Source: JACCTH01 sp036556085 (lineage in GTDB: Bacteria > Actinomycetota > Acidimicrobiia > Spongiisociales > ZC4RG35). Taken from it: a stretch of 7,828 bases of DNA. This document shows, piece after piece, positions 1 through 5,704 of the stretch; the first letter of the stretch is position 1; every line of letters starts with the position of its first letter. The notes beneath the pieces are model-generated. The model searched no databases. It was not told the origin of the DNA and saw only the letters and a list, made by a program, of their open reading frames with translations. The position numbers were made by a program, and so were the translations under genes. The stretch spans positions 1 to 7,828 of the forward strand of contig DATBKE010000234.1 in the NCBI GenBank assembly GCA_036556085.1, read 5' to 3'.

Positions 1-271
1 TTAGGTTCACCGTGTCCGCTAGAGACCAGTGGACCAAATCCGCTCCGCTTAGGTGATAGGCACTAATGGCCTCGGCAAGCCGTCGGCTTTCCCCCGCGCG
101 TTCCCGGGTTTCAACCGGGAGCTCTTGTTGTCAAGGAAGAACCCCTCCCACCGCCAATGACTGACGGATGACTCTGCCCGACCCAGCCAGGAACACTAAC
201 GATTGGGGTGCAGCGCGACAAGAGGAAAGCCCCAGAGCTAGTCCCAAGACCTAGGGCGTGATGTCGAAAGC
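1..271. other. Left-edge intergenic region, no gene recognised
   Basis: All frames are closed by frequent stops. The open stretches at the left edge (about 17-21 codons on the plus strand) carry no recognisable motif. A minus-strand stretch open across roughly 66-190 has no start codon with a ribosome binding site. I compared it by eye with tRNA, tmRNA, SRP RNA, RNase P RNA and common riboswitch consensus motifs and found no match. The region does contain short inverted repeats near 77-120, described separately. It may hold the 3' end or terminator of an upstream gene plus the promoter of the operon that starts at 284. Confidence 0.5.
77..120. repeat. Two short inverted repeats (possible terminator or small structured RNA)
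   Basis: AAGCC (77-81) and GGCTT (85-89) form a 5-bp stem with a 3-base loop, followed by TTTCCCCC. TCCCGG (102-107) and CCGGGA (115-120) form a 6-bp stem with a 7-base loop. They could terminate a transcript entering from the left. The stems are short and there is no true T tract, so the terminator reading is weak. The second stem-loop superficially resembles a tRNA T-arm, but its loop (GTTTCAA) is out of register with the TTCRA consensus. Confidence 0.3.
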
Positions 272-277
272 TACCCT
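272..277 (+). promoter_or_regulatory. Probable -10 box for the 284-3080 operon (leaderless)
   Basis: TACCCT fits the actinobacterial TANNNT -10 consensus. It ends 6 nt before the GTG start at 284, so a transcript starting the usual 6-7 nt downstream would begin at or next to the start codon. No Shine-Dalgarno sequence precedes that GTG, which agrees with leaderless translation. I see no good -35 hexamer at 16-18 nt spacing. Confidence 0.5.
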
Positions 278-283
278 GGACCG

Positions 284-901
284 GTGAACCTGCGCGAGTT
301 CGAGGAGCGCTTGACGCGCTTGCCTGGCGTGGAGGCGGCGCGGGTCATCAGCGACGGTGCCAAAGTTGCCGAGATACATCTGATCACCGATCTTGAGAAG
401 CCGGCCAAACAGGTCGTGCGCGATGTTCAGACGCTGGCGCAGGCGGCCTTCGGGGTATCCATCGATCGCCGTGTTGTCTCTGTAGTGCAACTACCCGACG
501 CTGAGTTGTCCCAAGGTGACAGACCAGTGATTGTCGATGTAGCCGAGCGCCTCGACGGTTCTCACTCTCGCGTCTCGGTCACCCTCTCCTGGCAGGGAGA
601 TAGCCTCGTGGGCGAGGTTGGTGGCGCCGCCGGCAATACCAGTCGACACCGGCTGGTCGCCGAAGCAACCATCGCCGCCCTTCGACAAGCTCTCCAGGAG
701 ACCGCCGCGTTCGGTGTCTCGTCGGTGGACATCGCCACGCTGGGAGGCCAGCGCCTCGCCATCGCTCAGGTCGTCATCGTCACTGATGCAGATGAGCATC
801 TGATGGTTGGGTCAGCGTTGGCGGACGGGGACGCCAGTCGGGCAGTGGTCCGCGCCGTTCTCGACGCGCTCAATCGCCGCATCCCCGAACTCCGCCGATA
901 G
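284..901 (+). CDS. Conserved hypothetical protein, first gene of the operon
   Basis: This is a 205-residue soluble protein of unknown function; no signal peptide or membrane segment is visible. It appears to have two parts. Residues 1-70 carry an LPGVEAARV stretch (13-21), an EIHLI strand (30-34) and a KPAKQVVRDVQ helix followed by GVSIDRRVVSVVQL. This arrangement recalls uncharacterised proteins I have seen in Gram-positive bacteria, without known function. Residues 80-205 alternate strands and helices (SRVSVTLSW, RHRLVAEATIAALRQAL, LAIAQVVIV, SRAVVRAVLDALNRRI), as in small alpha/beta regulatory domains; that comparison is inference. The GTG start is chosen because it is the first in-frame start and sits 6 nt after a -10 box, although there is no ribosome binding site. 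The stop overlaps the next start by one base (TAGTG), so it is very probably co-transcribed and translationally coupled with the GGT-like gene. Confidence 0.8.
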   Translation: MNLREFEERLTRLPGVEAARVISDGAKVAEIHLITDLEKPAKQVVRDVQTLAQAAFGVSIDRRVVSVVQLPDAELSQGDRPVIVDVAERLDGSHSRVSVTLSWQGDSLVGEVGGAAGNTSRHRLVAEATIAALRQALQETAAFGVSSVDIATLGGQRLAIAQVVIVTDADEHLMVGSALADGDASRAVVRAVLDALNRRIPELRR

Positions 902-2445
902 TGGCATCGGCTGCAGCAGTCACACCTCATTTCCTGGCCACCGCCACAGCGCTTGACCTTCTCGTCTCCGGTGGTGACGCAATCGATGCGGCCATCGGCG
1001 CCAATGCGGTGCTGTCTGTGGTTGCCCCCGAAACGTGCGGCATCGGCGGCGACCTCTTTGCCCTAATCCATTCACCAGGGGATGAGCGACCAACCGCCCT
1101 GAACTCCTCCGGTCGCGCCGGTTCGAACGTCGATGCTCAAACCCTGCGCGAAGCGGGTCATGATCAGATGCCCACCATGGATCAAAGCGCGGTGACAGTT
1201 CCCGGCTGCGTAGACGGATGGCACCATCTTGCTGCTCTAGGAGGAAACTTGTCCTGGGACAAGCGGCTGGCTCCCGCCATCGACTACGCCAGGCGAGGCT
1301 TTCCGGCATCCTCTGACCTATGCCGAGCCCTGGGCAGAAGAATCGCCGAGATTGGCGACCAACCCATCGGTCGCTACCTATTGCCAGGCGGCGGCCCTCC
1401 GAAACCAGGTGACCAGGTGGTCCGGCCCGATCAGGCGGCAACACTGGAACTGATCGCCAGCGGTGACCGGGACAGCTTTTATCTGGGCAAACCCGGTCGC
1501 GACATCGCTTCGGCCGTCGGTGGACTCATCACCGAAGCGGACCTGGCTGTCAAGCAGGCCGAATGGGTCGATCCCCTGGGCCACGATGTCTTCGGACAGC
1601 AAGCCTGGACGGTCCCCCCCAATTCCCAGGGCTATCTGACCCTGGCCGCGGCAGCCGTGCTCGAAAGAGTGGGAGCGGAAGTCGACCCCGACAGCGCGTT
1701 GGGATGGCATGTTCAAATCGAGGCGTATCGCAGCCAGGTTGCAGATCGAGCCGAAGTGCTCTCCGATCCTCGCTATAGCCCGTTTCCGGCCGATGAACTA
1801 CTCAGCCAGGAAAGGTTGGCCGTCAGTATCGACCGCACCCGTCGTCAAGACTTCGGCTCGACCAGAGTCGGGCCTGGTGGAACTGCATACTTCTGCGTGA
1901 TCGATGGGGACGGGATGGGCGTCTCGATAACCCAGTCCAACTACATGGGGCTCGGAACTTCGATCGGTGCGGGCGAATCCGGATTCCTTCTTCACAACCG
2001 CGGTGCTGGTTTCGATCTCAGGCCGGGGAGCCCCAACGAGCTCGCCCCCGGCAAGCGTCCCCTCCACACTCTCGCGCCGACGCTCTGGACCTCGGGGTCG
2101 AACTTGGTCGCGTTGCTGGGTACCAGAGGTGGTGACCACCAACCACAGCTGCTCCTGCAAATGGCCGTCCGGCTGTTCCTTTCGAGACACGATGTCGCCG
2201 CGGCCCAGGCGCACCCGCGATGGATCATCGACAACCTCGCCGACCCTCAAGCCGCGGTCCGAGTGGAGGAGTCGACGCCCGAGGACATCATCCGGGGACT
2301 GCAAGAACGGGGCCATCGCGTCGAGGTCGCCGAGGGTTTGCAGGGTGGATGGGGACCGGTGGGTGTGATCAAGGTTTCATCTGAGGGATCGGTCGACGCC
2401 GCGGCCGACCCCCGGGTTGGAACGGCCTCGGCGGAGACTTTGTGA
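901..2445 (+). CDS. Gamma-glutamyltransferase family protein (YwrD-like Ntn hydrolase)
   Basis: The 514-residue product belongs to the GGT/cephalosporin-acylase family of self-cleaving N-terminal-nucleophile hydrolases. Visible family features are GGDAIDAAIGANAVLSVVAPE near the N-terminus, CGIGGDLFAL, Arg72 in NSSGRAG, the cleavage-site threonine T328 in GPGGTAYF, SITQSNYMG (342-350), PGKRPLHTLAP, and the glycine pair G410-G411. Self-cleavage before T328 would give subunits of about 327 and 187 residues. There is no signal peptide, so it is probably cytoplasmic, unlike the periplasmic E. coli enzyme. The stretch after T328 (QSNYMG, NRGAGF, PGKRP-HT) resembles the B. subtilis YwrD subgroup more than classical GGT. 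The residues corresponding to the E. coli glutamate-binding Asp433 and Ser462-Ser463 seem replaced (NRGAG; HT), so the substrate may not be glutathione. The GTG start overlaps the upstream stop by one base, with no separate ribosome binding site, indicating coupling. Confidence 0.93.
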   Translation: MASAAAVTPHFLATATALDLLVSGGDAIDAAIGANAVLSVVAPETCGIGGDLFALIHSPGDERPTALNSSGRAGSNVDAQTLREAGHDQMPTMDQSAVTVPGCVDGWHHLAALGGNLSWDKRLAPAIDYARRGFPASSDLCRALGRRIAEIGDQPIGRYLLPGGGPPKPGDQVVRPDQAATLELIASGDRDSFYLGKPGRDIASAVGGLITEADLAVKQAEWVDPLGHDVFGQQAWTVPPNSQGYLTLAAAAVLERVGAEVDPDSALGWHVQIEAYRSQVADRAEVLSDPRYSPFPADELLSQERLAVSIDRTRRQDFGSTRVGPGGTAYFCVIDGDGMGVSITQSNYMGLGTSIGAGESGFLLHNRGAGFDLRPGSPNELAPGKRPLHTLAPTLWTSGSNLVALLGTRGGDHQPQLLLQMAVRLFLSRHDVAAAQAHPRWIIDNLADPQAAVRVEESTPEDIIRGLQERGHRVEVAEGLQGGWGPVGVIKVSSEGSVDAAADPRVGTASAETL

Positions 2446-3080
2446 CCATCGCCCTGGTAGTTCGCCATGGACAGGCCGAGGGGAACGCCGATCACCGATT
2501 CATCGGCCAGACGGATGTTCCCCTCGATGCCCTCGGTCGTCACCAGGCCGAAGCCCTGGCCCATCGCCTTGCACCGCTTCCCGTCAAGCGCATCCTCAGC
2601 TCAGATTTGAGCAGGGCCCGAGACACCATCGCCCCAGCAGCGGAGCTATTGGGGTTGCCTGTCGAAACCGATCGGCGACTGCGCGAGGTGGCAAACGGCA
2701 GTTGGACGGGCCTTCTTCCGTCGGAGATAGAGGCCGGTTGGCCTGACATGTGGAAGGCCTATGTGGAAGGTGAGGACGTCAATCGACCGGGCGGTGAGAA
2801 TTGGAGAAAAGTCCGGCTTCGCGTGGTCGAGTGCATCGGCGAACTTGCCGGAGGGGACGAGCTGGTCGCGATCAGCACCCATGGCGGACCCGCCCTCTGC
2901 CTTCTGAATTGGGCGCTCGGCCTGGCCCCCGACGGGAACATCTTCAAAGGACGACTCGGAGCGGTGGAGAACGTGGCTCTAAATGTGATCGACCTCGAAG
3001 GACCGCGACTCCTCGCCTACAACGACCTCGGTCATGTCCCGGAAGGGCTTCCGCGGCTCAGGCTTCCCTTCTTCGACTAG
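2442..3080 (+). CDS. Histidine phosphatase family protein (phosphoglycerate-mutase-like)
   Basis: The 212-residue enzyme is in the branch-1 histidine phosphatase superfamily, which hydrolyses phosphate esters through a phosphohistidine. The RHG motif is at R8-H9-G10 (VVRHGQAEGN), with H9 as the predicted nucleophile. SSDLSRARDT supplies a further phosphate-pocket arginine (R58 or R60), E82 in REVANGSWTG is the probable proton donor, and H147 in ISTHGGPA is the second catalytic histidine. All key residues are present and the length is normal for the family. The substrate cannot be told from sequence; members include alpha-ribazole phosphatase, glucosyl-3-phosphoglycerate phosphatase and broad-specificity sugar phosphatases. 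GTG overlaps the GGT-like stop by 4 nt (GTGA), with GGAG at 2433-2436 five bases upstream, so it is the third gene of a coupled operon. Its TAG lies in a CTAG shared with the convergent oxidoreductase. Confidence 0.93.
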   Translation: MTIALVVRHGQAEGNADHRFIGQTDVPLDALGRHQAEALAHRLAPLPVKRILSSDLSRARDTIAPAAELLGLPVETDRRLREVANGSWTGLLPSEIEAGWPDMWKAYVEGEDVNRPGGENWRKVRLRVVECIGELAGGDELVAISTHGGPALCLLNWALGLAPDGNIFKGRLGAVENVALNVIDLEGPRLLAYNDLGHVPEGLPRLRLPFFD

Positions 3081-4105
3081 CCGCGGGTGCTGGAGACCAG
3101 ATCCCTCCAGATCTCTTCTGGCCATTCGAAGCTGGTCTGCAACGAGTAATAACCCACCCGCTGCAGCCGGTCGCCATAGCGATCGCGGATGGCCTGACCG
3201 AGCGAGTCGAGAGGTGCGACCACTGCCACCTCGTGGAGCATCTCGTCGGTGATGAGACTCCCCATCTCGGCCCACTCCCCACGTCGAGCCAATGACGAGA
3301 GCCGTTCTCCGATGTCCCACCCGTGAGTCTCGAGGACAGACAGGTAGTCCGGGGTTGAGGCGTAAAACGCGATTTGGGATCTGACCGCAGCCTTGCCCGC
3401 TTCGATCTGAGTCTCGTCCTCACCGGTGACGATCATCACGGTGGAGATGCGATCGATATCTGCTAGGTCGCGGCCAGCCGCTTTGGCCCCCTCGCTCATT
3501 CTGGGGATCACTACCTCATCCAAATACTTGACGGTGTGGAAGGGGTGCACGTGAAAGCCCTGACAAACCTCACCTGCGAGGCGGGCCATATAGGGCCCGA
3601 CTCCGGCAATCGCCACCGGAATGTCGGGATGTTTGATCGGACCAGGATTGAAGAATGGAGTCATGAGGCTGAACTTGTAGAAGTCCCCTTCATACTTGAG
3701 GGGGGCACCGGTCTGGAATGTGTTCCAGATCGCTCGCAGGGCGGCGATGTAGTCCCTCATCCGCGGGCCGGGGGAGAACCACTCGCCGGAAAATCGACGC
3801 ACGATATGGGCCTTGACCTGGGTGCCGAGCCCGAGAATCAGCTTGCCCTCAGATGCTCCCGCCAGGTCCCAAGCGATTTGAGCCATGGTCATTGGCGACC
3901 GAGGGAATGCGACCGCGATGGCGGTGCCGAGGGTCAAATCGGGTGTGACTTGCGAGGCCAGGGCGAGGGGGAGAAATGGCTCATGGCTGGTTTCGGCCGT
4001 GAAGAAGCCGTCGTATCCGAGTCGTGCGGCTCTCGCCGCGCTGGGCTGTGCGTCGGCAAGGCCGGCATTGGGATCAAAATAGAAGTCGACTTTCATCGTC
4101 GACAT
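3077..4105 (-). CDS. LLM class F420-dependent oxidoreductase
   Basis: The 342-residue product is a bacterial luciferase-like (TIM barrel) flavin/F420 oxidoreductase. It is most like the F420-dependent subfamily common in mycobacteria and other actinobacteria (TIGR03617-like, from memory). Visible features are an N-terminal strand KVDFYFDP, GYDGFFTAETSHEPFLPL (30-47), LTLGTAIAVAFPRSPM (57-72), GKLILGLGTQVKAHIVRRF (87-105), PRMRDYIAALRAIW (114-127), DIPVAIAGVGPYMARLAGEVCQGFHVHPF (161-189) and a conserved C-terminal helix region. It is cytoplasmic and probably transfers hydride between F420H2 and an unknown substrate. ATG at 4105 is taken as the start; M4 (4096) is an alternative, and neither has a strong ribosome binding site. 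It is divergent from the small membrane protein gene, 37 nt away, and convergent with the phosphatase gene, with a 4-nt overlap. Confidence 0.93.
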   Translation of the reverse strand: MSTMKVDFYFDPNAGLADAQPSAARAARLGYDGFFTAETSHEPFLPLALASQVTPDLTLGTAIAVAFPRSPMTMAQIAWDLAGASEGKLILGLGTQVKAHIVRRFSGEWFSPGPRMRDYIAALRAIWNTFQTGAPLKYEGDFYKFSLMTPFFNPGPIKHPDIPVAIAGVGPYMARLAGEVCQGFHVHPFHTVKYLDEVVIPRMSEGAKAAGRDLADIDRISTVMIVTGEDETQIEAGKAAVRSQIAFYASTPDYLSVLETHGWDIGERLSSLARRGEWAEMGSLITDEMLHEVAVVAPLDSLGQAIRDRYGDRLQRVGYYSLQTSFEWPEEIWRDLVSSTRG

Positions 4106-4132
4106 TGTTGCTCACGAACAGCGAGTTAGGCT
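4105..4132. promoter_or_regulatory. Candidate two-way promoter between divergent genes
   Basis: The 37-nt spacer between the divergent ATGs must serve both genes. On the plus strand, TTGTTG (4105-4110), a 16-nt spacer and TAGGCT (4127-4132) resemble a -35/-10 pair, with the small gene's ATG 10 nt further on. The same patch on the minus strand reads GAGCCTAACTC, giving a weaker TAACTC -10-like hexamer for the oxidoreductase, 17 nt before its ATG. The near-symmetry of GAGTTAGGCTC suggests a shared bidirectional -10 element. This rests on sequence inspection only. Confidence 0.35.
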
Positions 4133-4142
4133 CGCGCCGCCT

Positions 4143-4319
4143 ATGGAAAAGAAAGCCGGTGGGCGTCGGGTGGTGAAACTTCTGACTTTCGTTGGTGGCG
4201 TGGCGGCGCTTATCTGGGCACTGCGAGACCGACTGATCTCAATCCCAACAGAGCGCGAGGAATCCCCGCCGTCCTTTCGTGCTACCAACGGGCAGCGCCC
4301 GAATCAGCCCTCGAGTTAG
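4143..4319 (+). CDS. Small single-pass membrane protein, 58 aa
   Basis: An ATG-to-TAG frame of 58 codons lies exactly in the gap between the oxidoreductase and permease genes. The product has a basic N-terminus (MEKKAGGRRVVK), one hydrophobic helix (about residues 13-27, LLTFVGGVAALIWAL), a positively charged RDR after it, and a short Pro/Ser-rich polar tail ending NQPSS. Its function is unknown; similar tiny anchored proteins with proline-rich tails occur in actinobacteria, but I cannot name a family. Three points support a real gene: the start lies 10 nt after a TAGGCT box, the composition is that of a membrane anchor, and the stop overlaps the convergent permease stop by 4 nt, as at the other convergent junction in the window. 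No Shine-Dalgarno sequence is visible; a near-leaderless transcript is likely. It could still be a chance frame. Confidence 0.62.
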   Translation: MEKKAGGRRVVKLLTFVGGVAALIWALRDRLISIPTEREESPPSFRATNGQRPNQPSS

Positions 4320-5650
4320 AACGATCGCATTTGGTAGGTCTCAGAGCGACCACCCACGATGAGCCGGCCCAGGACGAGGAAGATCAACCCCGCCGCCACC
4401 ATACCCAGGAGCAGCGCCGGCAACCCATCGGGTCCGGAGCCAACGAGCGGAACCAATTCGGTTACTTCGCGGTGTAGCCACAGCGCCAGACCTGCGCCGA
4501 CTATCCAGGCGAGCAGACCAGCGGGATTGATGAATCCGTAGTCTCCGTGCCAACGGAAGAGGTCGTCGGAGGAATAGCCACCCGGTCGGACCAGGTAAGC
4601 ATCAACGACGATCACTGCCATCGCCGGTCCCACAACCACCGCAGCCAAGTCGGCCGCCTCTCTCAACATGGCCTGATCGAGAAACGCCGCGCCGGCACCG
4701 GCTGCCAGTGCCGACATGATGAGCCAGAACCTGGTCGGGATGACCTCCGTCACCGTCTGCATCGACATCGCCGACGCCGCCACGAGGCCTCCCGTCCCAT
4801 CAACTTCCATGAACGGCACCCACAGGATCAGGAGAGCTGATCCGATCAGCCCGGCTCCGAGTCCGGACATGTTGGAGAGGTCCGCCCCAACCCTCTGACC
4901 GAGAGCTGCCCCCGCCAGGATGAATGCCAGGGCGCCGATTGCAAAACCAAAGCCGAGACCGGTGGCAGTGTCGTCCTCCCGCTGGCCGTATCCTCCCAGA
5001 TCCGCTCCGACCGCGGCCCATAGAACCGCCAGGGCCAGGATGCCGTCGAGACCTCCGACAAAGCTTTGGTTTCCCGACACCGCCTCAGTCGGATCGGATC
5101 CCTCGAGAACTCGCCATACGACGACCAGCATCAGTGCGAGGACGATCCAGAACAGCCGGCGGCGTACGAGCACAACCGTCCAGGCGAGGCCGTTCACAAA
5201 GAAGAGCGCCGCCAAAACCGCCAGCAGTCCGGGCATCGCGTAGGGCGGCACGTCCAGATTGAGAGCAAGCAGGGCCGACTCGACCCAATCGGAGGCGATT
5301 TGGATCACTAGTGCCGCCCAGCCCAACGTCAAGACGAGACGAAGCAGATTGAACACGAGGGCGCCGAGGCTTCCGAATGGCGCCCGGGCTAGATAGGCGC
5401 CGGGGGCACCGCTGGCGGCCGCCTGCCGTCCGAGCAGGCCGATCAGCCCGGCTCCGATAATTGCTCCCAGCGGCGCGGCAATGATCAGCTGTCCAAACCC
5501 GAGACCCGATCCGGCCAGTTCGGCGCCCACCAGTAGGGCGGGGATCCCTGCTACGAAGAGGGCCATCACCGATGAGAGATCGGCGGAGTCGAGCCGGGCA
5601 TCGCGAAATCCAATTGGGCCCACGGCCCACCCTTTGCGAACCTCCGTCAT
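4316..5650 (-). CDS. Purine/cytosine permease-like transporter (NCS1 family)
   Basis: The 444-residue polytopic membrane protein has about twelve hydrophobic segments, for example near residues 26-46, 53-73, 94-118, 139-160, 165-181, 201-216, 232-250, 263-280, 306-324, 333-352, 376-392 and 409-433. It matches the nucleobase:cation symporter-1 (cytosine/purine permease) pattern. The clearest signatures are GAPGAYLARAPFG after the second segment, LGGYGQREDDTATGLGFG, and a family-typical DAYLVRPGGYSSDDLF (350-365) followed by YGFINPAGLLAWIVG. The length is normal. The substrate (cytosine, a purine, allantoin, thiamine precursor or other) cannot be inferred. No catabolic gene for a nucleobase lies nearby. 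ATG at 5650 is chosen because a TANNNT box lies 9 nt upstream; there is no Shine-Dalgarno sequence. Its TAA overlaps the stop of the small convergent gene. Confidence 0.85.
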   Translation of the reverse strand: MTEVRKGWAVGPIGFRDARLDSADLSSVMALFVAGIPALLVGAELAGSGLGFGQLIIAAPLGAIIGAGLIGLLGRQAAASGAPGAYLARAPFGSLGALVFNLLRLVLTLGWAALVIQIASDWVESALLALNLDVPPYAMPGLLAVLAALFFVNGLAWTVVLVRRRLFWIVLALMLVVVWRVLEGSDPTEAVSGNQSFVGGLDGILALAVLWAAVGADLGGYGQREDDTATGLGFGFAIGALAFILAGAALGQRVGADLSNMSGLGAGLIGSALLILWVPFMEVDGTGGLVAASAMSMQTVTEVIPTRFWLIMSALAAGAGAAFLDQAMLREAADLAAVVVGPAMAVIVVDAYLVRPGGYSSDDLFRWHGDYGFINPAGLLAWIVGAGLALWLHREVTELVPLVGSGPDGLPALLLGMVAAGLIFLVLGRLIVGGRSETYQMRSF

Positions 5651-5656
5651 CGGAGG
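5641..5656 (-). repeat. Perfect hairpin with the permease start codon in its loop
   Basis: On the coding (minus) strand the sequence is CCTCCG-ATGA-CGGAGG: two 6-bp arms with a 4-base loop whose first three bases are the ATG of the permease. The 5' arm has the same bases as the anti-Shine-Dalgarno core (CCUCC), and the 3' arm is Shine-Dalgarno-like. In the mRNA this could limit or tune initiation. If transcription starts only a few bases upstream of ATG, part of the 5' arm would be missing. Confidence 0.5.
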
Positions 5657-5659
5657 GCG

Positions 5660-5665
5660 AGTGTA
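5660..5665 (-). promoter_or_regulatory. Probable -10 box for the permease gene
   Basis: TACACT on the minus strand matches TANNNT and ends 9 nt before the ATG at 5650, giving a leader of only about 1-4 nt. No convincing -35 hexamer is seen; TTTCGG (5683-5688) is at the right distance but matches poorly. The 54-nt gap to the upstream LysM/M23 gene has no clear terminator, so read-through from that gene is also possible. Confidence 0.4.
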
Positions 5666-5704
5666 TGCCCGAGCATTCCGTCCCGAAAGCCGGTCAGGGG
5701 AGCT

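Noticed and set aside
102..120. T-arm-like stem-loop suggesting a tRNA
   Set aside because: On either strand the loop is out of register with TTCRA, and no D-arm, anticodon arm or acceptor stem can be drawn around it.
222..232. GAGGAAAG resembling the conserved core of RNase P RNA
   Set aside because: The match is 8 bases only. The following bases, the paired regions and the conserved 3' elements of RNase P RNA are not present before the gene starting at 284.
208..261. GTG-started 17-codon frame before the first gene
   Set aside because: It is very short and Arg/Pro-rich, with no ribosome binding site and no motif; indistinguishable from chance.
3536..4129. Long plus-strand frame opposite the F420-dependent oxidoreductase gene
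   Set aside because: It is fully antisense to a clearly recognisable enzyme and has no domain or ribosome binding site of its own; a shadow frame of GC-rich coding DNA.
5085..5630. Second minus-strand frame within the permease gene
   Set aside because: Its product is Arg/Gly/Pro-rich with no family pattern, while the other frame is a clear NCS1-type membrane protein; a shadow frame.
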